From assembly GCA_027924585.1 (NCBI GenBank), contig BSBM01000200.1:2170001-2234000 (forward strand): DNA of 64,000 bases. The letters run 5' to 3'. The DNA is from Larix kaempferi (Eukaryota; Streptophyta; Pinopsida; Pinales; Pinaceae). A program made the translations under genes and the position numbers. Below, piece by piece: positions 24,001 through 38,690 of this stretch. The notes beneath the pieces are model-generated. The model saw nothing but the letters and a program-made list of their open reading frames with translations. It ran no database searches and was not told the DNA's origin. Numbering within the stretch: the first letter of the stretch is position 1; every line of letters begins with the position of its first letter.

Positions 24001-25000
24001 GTCATAACGACTTTCTATAGTTTGCGCATGCGTTTGGAAATAAGAAAAGCTTACTTCCGCCGTTTTTTAAAATCACAGCTTCTAGAAGGTTTACATTATT
24101 TGTTAAAATAGACGAGTTTTTAGAAAATGTGTTTTATTTCATAAATGGAATCAAAAGAGTATGCACATTCTATGTCATAACGAATTTCTATAGTTTGCGC
24201 ATGCGTCTGGAAATAAGAAAAGCTTACTTCCACCATTTTTTAAAATCACAGCTTCTAGAAGGTTTACAAGATTTCGTAAAAAACACGAGTTTTTAGAAAA
24301 TGTGTTTTATTTCATAAATGGAATCTACAAAGTATGCACATTCTACGTCATAACGACTTTCTATAGTTTGCGCATTTGTCCGGAAATAAGAAAATCTTAC
24401 TTCCCCGGTTATTTAAAATCACAGCTTCTAGAAGGTTAACATGATTTCTTAAAAAACAGGAGATTTTAGAAAATGTGTTTTATTTCATAAATGGAATCAT
24501 CAAAGTATGCACATTCTACGTCATAACGAATTTCTATAGTTTGCGCATGCGTTTGGAAATAAGAAAAGCTTACTTCCCCCGTTCTTTAAAATCACAGCTT
24601 CTAGAAGGTTTACATGATTTCTTAAAAACCACGAGTTTTTAGAAAATGTATTTGATTTCATAAATGGAAACAACAAAGTATGCACATTCTATGTCATAAC
24701 GACTTTCTAAAGTTTGCGCATACGTTTGTAAATAAGAAAAGCTTACTTCCACCATTTTTTAAAATCACAGCTTCTAGAAGGTTTACATGATTTCGTAAAA
24801 AACACGAGTTTTTAGAAAATGTGTTTTATTTCATAAATCGAATCTACAAAGTATGCACATTCTACGTCATAACGACTTTCTATAGTTTGCGCATGCGTCC
24901 GGAAATAAGAAAAGCTTACTTCCCCTGTTTTTTAAAATCACAGCTTCAAGAAGGTTTACATGATTTCTTAAAAAACACGAGTTTTTAGAAATCATGTTTT
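15014..25000. repeat. Higher-order block, copy B
   Basis: This copy directly follows A and repeats its order of variant monomers. It differs by an internal 7-monomer tandem duplication and by loss of a few monomers that A and C keep, including the one with TTTTTGGGAAATG. The 8-A variant lies at about 19783 and the AAGCTTCCACC deletion at about 22846. The end is set where B no longer follows the start of A. Confidence 0.83.
16207..18628. repeat. 7-monomer (1,211-bp) tandem duplication inside copy B
   Basis: The variant TATTCACATTC occurs at 16207 and 17418, exactly 1,211 bp apart (7 x 173). The following monomers repeat in the same order, including the TTCCGTCCGGAAATCAG variant and the CATCCCCGG variant. 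Copy A has only one such 7-mer. The two halves are nearly identical, so the gain looks recent. Confidence 0.88.
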
Positions 25001-26415
25001 ATTTCATAAATGGAATCAACAAAGTATGCACATTCTACGTCATAATGACTTTCTATAGTTTGCGCATTCGTCCGGAAATAAGAAAAGCTTACTTCCACCG
25101 TTTTTTAAAATCACAGCTTCTAGAAGGTTTACATAATTTCTTAAAAAACACGAGTTTTTAGAAAATGTGTTTTATTTCATAAATGGAATCAACAAAGTAT
25201 GCACATTCTACGTCATAACGACTTTCTATAGTTTGCATATAAGTTTGGAAATAAGAAAAGCTTACTTCCCCCGTATTTTAAAGTCACAGCTTCTAGAAGG
25301 TTTACATGATTTCGTAAAAAACACGAGTTTTTAGAAAATGTGTTTTATTTCATAAATGGAATCAACAAAGTATGCACATTCTACGTCATAACGACTTTCT
25401 ATAGTTTGTGCATGCGTTTGGAAATAAGAAAAGCTTACTTCCACCGTTTTTTAAAATCACAGCTTCTAGAAGGTTTACATGATTTCTTAAAAAACACGAG
25501 TTTTTAGAAAATGTGTTTTATTTCATAAATGGAATCAACAAAGTATGCAAATTCTACGTCATAACGACTTTCTATAGTTTGCGCATGCATCCGGAAATAA
25601 GAAAAGCTTACTTCCCCCGTTTTTTAAAATCACAACTTCTAGAAGGTTTACATGATTTCGTAAAAAACACGAGTTTTTAGAAAATGTGATTTATTTCATA
25701 AATGGAATCTACAAAGTATGCACATTCTACGTCATAACGACTTTCTATAGTTTGCGCATGCGTCCGGACATAAGAAAAGCTTACTTCCACCGTTTTTTAA
25801 AATCACAGCTTCTAGAAGGTTTACATGATTTCGTAAAAAACATGAGTTTTTAGAAAATGTGTTTTATTTCAATAATTTAATCTACAAAGTATGCACATTC
25901 TACCTGATAACGACTTTCTATAGTTTGCGCATGCATCCGGAAATAAGAAAAGCTTACTTCCCCCTTTTTTTAAAATCACAGCTTCTAGAAGGTTTACATG
26001 ATTTCTTAAAAAACACAAGTTTTTAGAAAATGTGTTTTATTTCATTATTGGAATCAACAAAGTATGCACATTCTACGTCATTATGACTTTCTATAGTTTG
26101 CGCATTCGTCCGGAAATAAGAAAAGCTGACTTCCACTGTTTTTTAAAATCACAGCTTCTAGAAGGTTTACATGATTTCTTAAAAAACACGAGTTTTTAGA
26201 AAATGTGTTTTATTTCATAAATGGAATCAACAAAGTATGCGCATTCTACGTCCTAACGACTTTCTATAGTTTGCGCATGCCTTTTGAAATAAGAAAAGCT
26301 TACTTCCCCCATTTTTTAAAATCACAGCTTCTAAAAGGTTTACATGATTTCTTAAAAAACACGAGTTTTTATAAAATGTGTTTTATTTCATAAATGGAAT
26401 CTACAAAGTATGCAC

Positions 26416-26530
26416 ATTCTACGTCATAACGAATTTCTATATTTTGCGCATTCGTCCACAAATAAGAAAAGCTTACTTCCACCATTTTTTAAAATCACAG
26501 CTTCATAAATGGAATCAACAAAGTATGCGC
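26416..26530. repeat. Truncated 115-bp satellite monomer
   Basis: Here the spacing between ATTCT landmarks is 115 bp (26416 to 26531) instead of 173. CACAGCTTC is joined straight to CATAAATGG, deleting about 58 bp. The corresponding place in the right-hand copy (about 58320-58500) has full-length monomers, so this break is private to this copy. Confidence 0.88.
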
Positions 26531-27189
26531 ATTCTACGTCCTAACGACTTTCTATAGTTTGCGCATGCCTTTTGAAATAAGAAAAGCTTACTTCCCCCCG
26601 TTTTTTAAAATCACAACTTCTAGAAGGTTTACATGATTTCGTAAAAAACACGAGTTTTTAGAAAATGTGTTTTATTTCATAAATGGAATCTACAAAGTAT
26701 GCACATTCTACGTCATAACGACTTTCTATAGTTTGCGCATGCGTCCGGACAGAAGAAAAGCTTACTTCCACCGTTTTTTAAAATCACAGCTTCTAGAAGG
26801 TTTACATGATTTCGTAAAAAACATGAGTTTTTAGAAAATGTGTTTTATTTCAAAAATTTAATCTACAAAGTATGCACATTCTACCTCATAACGACTTTCT
26901 ATAGTTTGCGCATGCATCCGGAAATAAGAAAAGATTACTTCACCCTTTTTTTAAAATCACAGCTTCTAGAAGGTTTACATGATTTCTTAAAAAACACGAG
27001 TTTTTAGAAAATGTGTTTTATTTCATAAATGGAATCAACAAAGTATGCACATTCTACGTCATAACGACTTTCTATAGTTTGCGTATTCGTCCGGAAATAA
27101 GAAAAGCTTACTTCCACCGTTTTTTTAAATCACAGCTTCTAGAAGGTTTACATGATTTCCTAAAAAACACGAGTTTTTAGAAAATGTGT

Positions 27190-28240
27190 TTTATTTCATA
27201 AATAGAATCTACAAAGTATGCACATTCTACATCATAACGACTTTCTATAGTTTGCGCATGCATCCGGAAATAAGAAAAGCTTACTTCCCCCGTTTTTTAA
27301 AATCACAGCTTCTAGAAGGTTTACATGATTTCTTAAAAAACACGCGTTTTTAGAAAATGTGTTTTATTTCATAAATGGAATCAACAAAGTATGCACATTC
27401 TACGTCATAACGACTTTCTATAGTTTGCGCATGCGTTTGGAAATATAAAAAGCTTACTTCCCCCGTTTTTTAAAATCACAACTTCTAGAAGGTTTACAGG
27501 GTTTGTTAAAAAACACGAGTTTTTAGAAAATGTGTTTTATTTCATAAATGGAATCAACAAAGTATGCACATTCTACGTCATAACGACTTTCTATAGTTTG
27601 CGCATTCGTCCGGAAATAAGAAAAGCTTACTTCAAGCGTTTTTTAAAATCACAGCTTCTAGAAGGTTTACATGATTTCGTAAAAAAGACAAGTTTTTATA
27701 AAATGTGTTTTATTTCATAAATGGAATCTACAAAGTATGCACATTCTACATCATAACGACTTTCTATAGTTTGCGCATGCATCCGGAAATAAGAAAAGCT
27801 TACTTCCCCCGTTTTTTAAAATCACAGCTTCTAGAAGGTTTACATGATTTCTTAAAAAACACGCGTTTTTAGAAAATGTGTTTTATTTCATAAATGGAAT
27901 CAACAAAGTATGCACATTCTACGTCATAACGACTTTCTATAGTTTGCGCATGCGTTTGGAAATATAAAAAGCTTACTTCCCCCGTTTTTTAAAATCACAG
28001 CTTCTAGAAGGTTTACAGAATTTGTTAAAAAACACGAGTTTTTAGAAAATGTGTTTTATTTCATAAATGGAATCAACAAAGTATGCACATTCTACGTCAT
28101 AACGACTTTCTATAGTTTGCGCATTCGTCCGGAAATAAGAAAAGCTTACTTCCAGCGTTTTTTAAAATCACAGCTTCTAGAAGGTGTACATGATTTCGTA
28201 AAAAAGACAAGTTTTTATAAAATGTGTTTTATTTCATAAA
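27190..28240. repeat. 3-monomer (519-bp) tandem duplication
   Basis: The three-monomer unit with ACACGCGTTTTT, GGAAATATAAAAAG and AAAAAAGACAAG variants occurs twice, 519 bp apart (reference points 27532 and 28051). The same pair recurs at 59325 and 59844, so the duplication predates the 31.8-kb duplication. Confidence 0.85.
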
Positions 28241-28989
28241 TGGAATCTACAAAGTATGCACATTCTACGTCATAACGACTTTCTATAGTTTGCACATGCA
28301 TTTGGAAATAAGAAAAGCTTACTTCCCCCATTTTTTAAAATCACAGCTTCTAGAAGGTTTACATGATTTCGTAAAAAACATGAGTTTTTAGAAAATGTGT
28401 TTTATTTCATCAATGGAATCAACAAAGTATGCACATTCTACGTCATAACGACTTTCTATAGTTTGCGCATGCGTCCGGAAATAAGAAAAGCTTACTTCCA
28501 CCGTTTTTTAAAATCACAGCTTCTAGAAGGTTTACACGATTTCGTAAAAAACACGAGTTTTTAGAAAATGTGTCTTATTTCATAAATGGAATCTACAAAT
28601 TATGAACATTCTACGTCATAACGACTTTCTATAGTTTGCGCATTCGTCCGGAAATAAGAAAAGCTGACTTTCAGCGTTTTTTAAAATCACAGCTTCTAGA
28701 AGGTTTACATGATTTCGTAAAAAACACGAGTTTTTAGAAAATGTGTTTTATTTCATAAATGGAATCAACAAAGTATGCACATTCTACGTCATAACGACTT
28801 TCTATAGTTTGCACATGCATTTGGAAATAAGAAAAGCTTACTTCCCCCATTTTTTAAAATCACAGCTTCTAGAAGGTTTACATGATTTCTTAAAAAACAC
28901 GAGTTTTTAGAAAATGTGATTTATTTCATAAATGGAATCAACAAAGTATGCACATTCTATGTCATAAAGACTTTCTATAGTTTGCGCAT

Positions 28990-31900
28990 GCGTCCGGAAA
29001 TAAGAAAAGATTACTTCCACCATTTTTTGAAATCACAGCTTCTAGAAGGTTTACATGATTTCTTAAAAAACACGAGTTTTTAGAAAATGTGTTTTATTTC
29101 ATAAATTGAATCAACAAAGTATGCACATTCTACGTCATAACGACTTTCTATAGTTTGCGCATTCGTCCGGAAATAAGAAAAGCTTACTTCCACCGTTGTT
29201 TAAAATCACAGCTTCTAGAAGGTTTACATGATTTCGTAAAAAACACGAGTTTTTAGAAAATGTGATTTATTTCATAAATGGAATCTACAAAGTATGCACA
29301 TTCTACGTCATAACGACTTTCTATAGTTTGCGCATGCGTCCGGAAATAAGAAAAGCTTACTTCCCCCGTTTTTTAAAATCACAGCTTCTAGAAGGTTTAC
29401 ATGATTTCTTAAAAAACTCGAGTTTTTAGAAAATGTGTTTTATTTCATAAATGGAATCAACAAAGTATGCACATTCTACGTCATAACGACTTTCTATAGT
29501 TTGCGCATGCGTCCGGAAATAAGAAAAGCTTACTTCCACCATTTTTTAAAATCACAGCTTCTAGAAGGTTTACATGATTTGGTAAAAAACACAAATTTTT
29601 AGAAAATGTGTTTTATTTCATAAATGGAATCTACAAAGTATGCACATTCTACGTCATAACGACTTTCTATAGTTTGCGCATGCGTCTGGAAATAAGAAAA
29701 GCTTACTTTCAGAGTTTTTTAAAATCAAAGCTTCTAGAAGGTTTACATGATTTCGTAAAAAACACGAGTTTTTAGAAAATGTGTTTTATTTCATAAATGG
29801 AATCTACAAAGTATGCACATTCTACGTCATAACGACTTTCTATAGTTTGCGCATGCGTCCGGAAATAAGAAAAGCTTACTTCCCCCGTTTTTTAAAATCA
29901 CAGCTTCTAGAAGGTTTACATGATTTCTTAAAAAACACGAGTTTTTAGAAAATGTGTTTTATTTCATAAATGGAATCAACAAAGTATGCACATTCTACGT
30001 CATAACGACTTTCTATAGTTTGTGCATGCATCTGGAAATAAGATAAGCTTACTTCCACCGTTTTTTAAAATCACAGCTTCTAGAAGGTTTACATGATTTC
30101 GTAAAAAACACGAGTTTTTAGAAAATGTGTTTTATTTCATAAATTGAATCAACAAAGTATGCACATTCTACGTCATAACGACTTTCTATAGTTTGCGCAT
30201 GCGTCCGGAAATAAGAAAAGCTTACTTCCCCCATTTTTTAAAATCACAGCTTCTAGAAGGTTTACATGATTTCTTAAAAAACACGAGTTTTTAGAAAATG
30301 TGTTTTATTTCATAAATGGAATCAACAAAGTATGCATATTCCACGTCATAACGAATTTCTATAGTTTGCGCATGCGTCCGGAAATAAGAAAAGCTTACTT
30401 CCACCGTTTTTTAAAATCACATCTTCTGGAAGGTTTACATGATTTCTTAAAAAACACGAGTTTTTAAAAAATGTGTTTTATTTCATAAATGGAATCAACA
30501 ATGTATGCACATTCTACGTCATAACGACTTTCTATAGTTTGCGCGTTCGTCCGGAAATAAAAAAAGATTACTTCCCCCGTTTTTTAAAATCACAGCTTCT
30601 AGAAGCTTTACAGGATTTCGTAAAAAACACGAGTTTTTAGAAAATGTGTTTTATTTCATAAATGGAATCAACAAAGTATGCACATTCTACGTCATAACGA
30701 CTTTCTATAGTTTGCACATGCGTCCGGAAATAAGAAAAGCTTACTTCCCCCGTTTTTTAAAATCACAGCTTCTAGAAGGTTTACATGATTTCTTAAAAAA
30801 CACGAGTTTTTAGAAAATATGTTTTATTTCATAAATGGAATCAACAAAGTATGCACATTCTACGTCATAACTGCTTTCTATAGTTTGCGCATAAGTTTGG
30901 AAATAAGAAAAGCTTACTTCCCCCGTTTTTTAAAATCACAGATTCTAGAAGGTTTACATGATTTGTTAAAAAACAGGAGTTTTTAGAAAATGTGTTTTAT
31001 TTCATAGATGGAATCAACAAAGTATGCACATTCTACGTCATAACGACTTTCTATAGCTTACGCATGCGTCCGGAAATAAGAAAAGATTACTTCCCCCGTT
31101 TTTTAAAATCACAGCTTCTAGAAGCTTTACAGGATTTCGTAAAACACACGAGTTTTTAGAAAATGTGTTTTATTTCATAAATGGAATCAACAAAGTATGC
31201 ACATTCTACGTCATAACGACTTTCTATAGTTTGCACATGCGTCCGGAAATAAGAAAAGCTTACTTCCCCCGTTTTTTAAAATCATAGCTTCCAGAAGGTT
31301 TACATGATTTCTTACAAAACACGAGTTTTTAGAAAATGTGTTTTATTTCATAAATGTAATCAACAAAGTATGCACATTCTACATCATAACGACTTTCTAT
31401 AGTTTGCGCATTCGTCCAGAAATAAGAAAAGCTTACTTCCCCGGTTTTTTAAAATCACAGCTTCTAGAAGGTTAACATGATTTCTTAAAAAACAGGACTT
31501 TTTAGAAAATGTGTTTTATTTCATAAATGGAATCATCAAAGTATGCACATTCTACGTCATAACGAATTTCTATAGTTTGCGCATGCGTTTGGAAATAAGA
31601 AAAGCTTACTTCCCCCTATTTTTTAAAATCACAGCTTCTAGAAGGTTTACATGATTTCTTAAAAAACACAAGTTTTTAGAAAATGTATTTGATTTCATAA
31701 ATGGAAACAACAAAGTATGCACTTTCTACGTCATAACGACTTTCTATAGTTTGCGCATGCGTCCGGAAATAAGAAAAAGCTTACTTCCACCGTTTTTTAA
31801 AATCACGGCTTCTAGAAGGTTTACATGATTTCTTAAAAAACACGAGTTTTTAGAAAATGTGTTTTATTTCATAAATAGAATCAACAAAGTATGCACATTC

Positions 31901-33840
31901 TACGTCATAACAACTTTCTATAGTTTGCGCATTCGTCCGGAAATAAGAAAAGCTTACATCCACCGTTGTTTAAAATCACAGCTTCTAGAAGGTTTACATG
32001 ATTTCGTAAAAAACACGAGTTTTTAGAAAATTTGTTTTATTTCAAAAATGGAATCTACAAAGTATGCACATTCTACGTCATAACGACTTTCTATAGTTTG
32101 CGCATTCGTCCGGAAATAAGAAAAGCTTACTTCCCCCGGTTTTTTAAAATCACAGCTTCTAGAAGGTTAACATGATTTCTTAAAAAACAGGACTTTTTAG
32201 AAAATGTGTTTTATTTCATAAATGGAATCATCAAAGTATGCACATTCTACGTCATAACGAATTTCTATAGTTTGCGCATGCGTTTGGAAATAAGAAAAGC
32301 TTACTTCCCCCTGTTTTTTAAAATCACAGCTTCTAGAAGGTTTACATGATTTCTTAAAAAACACAAGTTTTTAGAAAATGTATTTGATTTCATAAATGGA
32401 AACAACAAAGTATGCACTTTCTACGTCATAACGACTTTCTATAGTTTGCGCATGCATCCGGAAATAAGAAAAGCTTACTTCCACCGTTTTTTAAAATCAC
32501 GGCTTCTAGAAGGTTTACATGATTTCTTAAAAAACACGAGTTTTTAGAAAATGTGTTTTATTTCATAAATAGAATCAACAAAGTATGCACATTCTACGTC
32601 ATAACAACTTTCTATAGTTTGCGCATTCGTCCGGAAATAAGAAAAGCTTACATCCACCGTTGTTTAAAATCACAGCTTCTAGAAGGTTTACATGATTTCG
32701 TAAAAAACACGAGTTTTTAGAAAATGTGCTTTATTTCATAAATGGAATCTACAAAGTATGCACATTCTACGTCATAATGACTTTCTATAGTTTGCGCATG
32801 CGTCCGGAAATAAGAAAAGCTTACTTCCCCCGTTTTTTAAAATCACAGCTTCTAGAAGGTTTACATGATTTCTTAAAAAACTCGAGCTTTTAGAAAATGT
32901 GTTTTATTTCATAAATGGAATCAACAAAGTATGCACATTCTACATCATAACGACTTTCTATAGTTTGCGGATGATTCCGGAAATAAGAAAAGCTTACTTC
33001 CACCGTTTTTTAAAATTACAGCTTCTAGAAGGTTTACATGATTTGGTAAAAAACACGAGTTTTTAGAAAATGTGTTTTATTTCATAAATGGAATCTACAA
33101 AGTATGCACATTCTACGTCATAACGAATTTCTATAGTTTGCGCATTCGTCCGGAAATAAGAAAAGCTTACTTCCAGAGTTTTTTAAAATCACAGCTTTTA
33201 GAAGGTTTACATGATTTCGCAAAAAACACGAGTTTTTAGAAAATGTGTTTTATTTCATAAATGCAATCTACAAAGTATGCACATTCTATGTCATAACGAC
33301 TTTCTATAGTTTGCGCATGCGTCCGGAAATAAGAAAAGCTTACTTCCCCCGTTTTTTAAAATCACAGCTTCTAGAAGATTTACATGATTTCTTAAAAAAC
33401 ACGAGTTTTTAGAAAATGTGTTTTATTTCATAAATGGAATCAACAAAGTATGCACATTCTACGTCATAACGACTTTCTATAGTTTGCGCATGCGTTTGGA
33501 AATAAGAAAAGCTTACTTCCCCCGTTTTTTAAAATCACAGCTTCTAGAAGGTTTACATGATTTCTTAGAAAACATGAGTTTTTAGAAAATGTGTTTTATT
33601 TCATAAATTGAATCAACAAAGTATGCACATTCTACGTCATAATGACTTTCTATAGTTTACGCATTCGTCCGGAAATAAGAAAACCTTACTTCCACCGTTT
33701 TTTAAAATCACAGCTTCTAGAAGGTTTACATGATTTCGTAAAAAACACGAGTTTTTAGAAAATGTGATTTATTTCATAAATGGAATCTACAAAGCATGCA
33801 CATTCTACGTCATAACGACTTTCTATAGTTTGCGCATGCG
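28990..33840. repeat. 28-monomer unit, first copy (4,848 bp)
   Basis: Starting near the AAAAGATTACTTCC variant (29005), the order and identity of about 28 monomers repeat almost base for base 4,848 bp further on. Checked markers are AAAGATTACTTCC (29007 and 33855), CACATCTTCTGG (30418 and 35266) and GGTTAACATG (31470 and 36318). Inside it lies a 4-monomer duplication (GGTTAACATG at 31470 and 32165). Confidence 0.9.
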
Positions 33841-36800
33841 TCCGGAAATAAGAAAAGATTACTTCCACCATTTTTTGAAATCACAGCTTCTAGAAGGTTT
33901 ACATGATTTCTTAAAAAACACGAGTTTTTAGAAAATGTGTTTTATTTCATAAATTGAATCAACAAAGTATGCACATTCTACGTCATAACGACTTTCTATA
34001 GTTTGCGCATTCGTCCGGAAATAAGAAAAGCTTACTTCCACCGTTGTTTAAAATCACAGCTTCTAGAAGGTTTACATGATTTCGTAAAAAACACGAGTTT
34101 TTAGAAAATGTGATTTATTTCATAAATGGAATCTACAAAGTATGCACATTCTACGTCATAACGACTTTCTATAGTTTGCGCATGCGTCCGGAAATAAGAA
34201 AAGCTTACTTCCCCCGTTTTTTAAAATCACAGCTTCTAGAAGGTTTACATGATTTCTTAAAAAACTCGAGTTTTTAGAAAATGTGTTTTATTTCATAAAT
34301 GGAATCAACAAAGTATGCACATTCTACGTCATAACGACTTTCTATAGTTTGCGCATGCGTCCGGAAATAAGAAAAGCTTACTTCCACCATTTTTTAAAAT
34401 CACAGCTTCTAGAAGGTTTACATGATTTGGTAAAAAACACAAATTTTTAGAAAATGTGTTTTATTTCATAAATGGAATCTACAAAGTATGCACATTCTAC
34501 GTCATAACGACTTTCTATAGTTTGCGCATGCGTCTGGAAATAAGAAAAGCTTACTTTCAGAGTTTTTTAAAATCAAAGCTTCTAGAAGGTTTACATGATT
34601 TCGTAAAAAACACGAGTTTTTAGAAAATGTGTTTTATTTCATAAATGGAATCTACAAAGTATGCACATTCTACGTCATAACGACTTTCTATAGTTTGCGC
34701 ATGCGTCCGGAAATAAGAAAAGCTTACTTCCCCCGTTTTTTAAAATCACAGCTTCTAGAAGGTTTACATGATTTCTTAAAAAACACGAGTTTTTAGAAAA
34801 TGTGTTTTATTTCATAAATGGAATCAACAAAGTATGCACATTCTACGTCATAACGACTTTCTATAGTTTGTGCATGCATCTGGAAATAAGATAAGCTTAC
34901 TTCCACCGTTTTTTAAAATCACAGCTTTTAGAAGGTTTACATGATTTCGTAAAAAACACGAGTTTTTAGAAAATGTGTTTTATTTCATAAATTGAATCAA
35001 CAAAGTATGCACATTCTACGTCATAACGACTTTCTATAGTTTGCGCATGCGTCCGGAAATAAGAAAAGCTTACTTCCCCCATTTTTTAAAATCACAGCTT
35101 CTAGAAGGTTTACATGATTTCTTAAAAAACACGAGTTTTTAGAAAATGTGTTTTATTTCATAAATGGAATCAACAAAGTATGCATATTCCACGTCATAAC
35201 GAATTTCTATAGTTTGCGCATGCGTCCGGAAATAAGAAAAGCTTACTTCCACCGTTTTTTAAAATCACATCTTCTGGAAGGTTTACATGATTTCTTAAAA
35301 AACACGAGTTTTTAAGAAATGTGTTTTATTTCATAAATGGAATCAACAATGTATGCACATTCTACGTCATAACGACTTTCTATAGTTTGCGCGTTCGTCC
35401 GGAAATAAAAAAAGATTACTTCCCCCGTTTTTTAAAATCACAGCTTCTAGAAGCTTTACAGGATTTCGTAAAAAACACGAGTTTTTAGAAAATGTGTTTT
35501 ATTTCATAAATGGAATCAACAAAGTATGCACATTCTACGTCATAACGACTTTCTATAGTTTGCACATGCGTCCGGAAATAAGAAAAGCTTACTTCCCCCG
35601 TTTTTTAAAATCACAGCTTCTAGAAGGTTTACATGATTTCTTAAAAAACACGAGTTTTTAGAAAATATGTTTTATTTCATAAATGGAATCAACAAAGTAT
35701 GCACATTCTACGTCATAACTGCTTTCTATAGTTTGCGCATAAGTTTGGAAATAAGAAAAGCTTACTTCCCCCGTTTTTTAAAATCACAGATTCTAGAAGG
35801 TTTACATGATTTGTTAAAAAACACGAGTTTTTAGAAAATGTGTTTTATTTCATAGATGGAATCAACAAAGTATGCACATTCTACGTCATAACGACTTTCT
35901 ATAGCTTACGCATGCGTCCGGAAATAAGAAAAGATTACTTCCCCCGTTTTTTAAAATCACAGCTTCTAGAAGCTTTACAGGATTTCGTAAAACACACGAG
36001 TTTTTAGAAAATGTGTTTTATTTCATAAATGGAATCAACAAAGTATGCACATTCTACGTCATAACGACTTTCTATAGTTTGCACATGCGTCCGGAAATAA
36101 GAAAAGCTTACTTCCCCCGTTTTTTAAAATCATAGCTTCTAGAAGGTTTACATGATTTCTTAAAAAACACGAGTTTTTAGAAAATGTGTTTTATTTCATA
36201 AATGTAATCAACAAAGTATGCACATTCTACATCATAACGACTTTCTATAGTTTGCGCATTCGTCCAGAAATAAGAAAAGCTTACTTCCCCGGTTTTTTAA
36301 AATCACAGCTTCTAGAAGGTTAACATGATTTCTTAAAAAACAGGACTTTTTAGAAAATGTGTTTTATTTCATAAATGGAATCATCAAAGTATGCACATTC
36401 TACGTCATAACGAATTTCTATAGTTTGCGCATGCGTTTGGAAATAAGAAAAGCTTACTTCCCCCTGTTTTTTAAAATCACAGCTTCTAGAAGGTTTACAT
36501 GATTTCTTAAAAAACACAAGTTTTTAGAAAATGTATTTGATTTCATAAATGGAAACAACAAAGTATGCACTTTCTACGTCATAACGACTTTCTATAGTTT
36601 GCGCATGCGTCCGGAAATAAGAAAAGCTTACTTCCACCGTTTTTTAAAATCACGGCTTCTAGAAGGTTTACATGATTTCTTAAAAAACACGAGTTTTTAG
36701 AAAATGTGTTTTATTTCATAAATAGAATCAACAAAGTATGCACATTCTACGTCATAACAACTTTCTATAGTTTGCGCATTCGTCCGGAAATAAGAAAAGC

Positions 36801-38690
36801 TTACATCCACCGTTGTTTAAAATCACAGCTTCTAGAAGGTTTACATGATTTCGTAAAAAACACGAGTTTTTAGAAAATTTGTTTTATTTCAAAAATGGAA
36901 TCTACAAAGTATGCACATTCTACGTCATAACGACTTTCTATAGTTTGCGCATTCGTCCGGAAATAAGAAAAGCTTACTTCCCCGGTTTTTTAAAATCACA
37001 GCTTCTAGAAGGTTAACATGATTTCTTAAAAAACAGGACTTTTTAGAAAATGTGTTTTATTTCATAAATGGAATCATCAAAGTATGCACATTCTACGTCA
37101 TAACGAATTTCTATAGTTTGCGCATGCGTTTGGAAATAAGAAAAGCTTACTTCCCCCTGTTTTTTAAAATCACAGCTTCTAGAAGGTTTACATGATTTCT
37201 TAAAAAACACAAGTTTTTAGAAAATGTATTTGATTTCATAAATGGAAACAACAAAGTATGCACTTTCTACGTCATAACGACTTTCTATAGTTTGCGCATG
37301 CGTCCGGAAATAAGAAAAGCTTACTTCCACCGTTTTTTAAAATCACGGCTTCTAGAAGGTTTACATGATTTCTTAAAAAACACGAGTTTTTAGAAAATGT
37401 GTTTTATTTCATAAATAGAATCAACAAAGTATGCACATTCTACGTCATAACAACTTTCTATAGTTTGCGCATTCGTCCGGAAATAAGAAAAGCTTACATC
37501 CACCGTTGTTTAAAATCACAGCTTCTAGAAGGTTTACATGATTTCGTAAAAAACACGAGTTTTTAGAAAATGTGCTTTATTTCATAAATGGAATCTACAA
37601 AGTATGCACATTCTACGTCATAATGACTTTCTATAGTTTGCGCATGCGTCCGGAAATAAGAAAAGCTTACTTCCCCCGTTTTTTAAAATCACAGCTTCTA
37701 GAAGGTTTACATGATTTCTTAAAAAACTCGAGCTTTTAGAAAATGTGTTTTATTTCATAAATGGAATCAACAAAGTATGCACATTCTACATCATAACGAC
37801 TTTCTATAGTTTGCGGATGATTCCGGAAATAAGAAAAGCTTACTTCCACCGTTTTTTAAAATTACAGCTTCTAGAAGGTTTACATGATTTGGTAAAAAAC
37901 ACGAGTTTTTAGAAAATGTGTTTTATTTCATAAATGGAATCTACAAAGTATGCACATTCTACGTCATAACGAATTTCTATAGTTTGCGCATTCGTCCGGA
38001 AATAAGAAAAGCTTACTTCCAGAGTTTTTTAAAATCACAGCTTTTAGAAGGTTTACATGATTTCGTAAAAAACACGAGTTTTTAGAAAATGTGTTTTATT
38101 TCATAAATGCAATCTACAAAGTATGCACATTCTATGTCATAACGACTTTCTATAGTTTGCGCATGCGTCCGGAAATAAGAAAAGCTTACTTCCCCCGTTT
38201 TTTAAAATCACAGCTTCTAGAAGGTTTACATGATTTCTTAAAAAACACGAGTTTTTAGAAAATGTGTTTTATTTCATAAATGGAATCAACAAAGTATGCA
38301 CATTCTACGTCATAACGACTTTCTATAGTTTGCGCATGCGTTTGGAAATAAGAAAAGCTTACTTCCCCCGTTTTTTAAAATCACAGCTTCTAGAAGGTTT
38401 ACATGATTTCTTAGAAAACATGAGTTTTTAGAAAATGTGTTTTATTTCATAAATTGAATCAACAAAGTATGCACATTCTACGTCATAATGACTTTCTATA
38501 GTTTACGCATTCGTCCGGAAATAAGAAAACCTTACTTCCACCGTTTTTTAAAATCACAGCTTCTAGAAGGTTTACATGATTTCGTAAAAAACACGAGTTT
38601 TTAGAAAATGTGATTTATTTCATAAATGGAATCTACAAAGCATGCACATTCTACGTCATAACGACTTTCTATAGTTTGCGCATGCGTCCG
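33841..38690. repeat. 28-monomer unit, second copy (4,848 bp)
   Basis: This is the adjacent tandem copy of the unit starting near 28990. I saw only scattered single-base differences between the two, which makes it one of the most recent large duplications in the window. It ends near 38690, where the next monomer reads AAAAGCTTACTTCCCCC instead of returning to the unit start. Confidence 0.9.
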
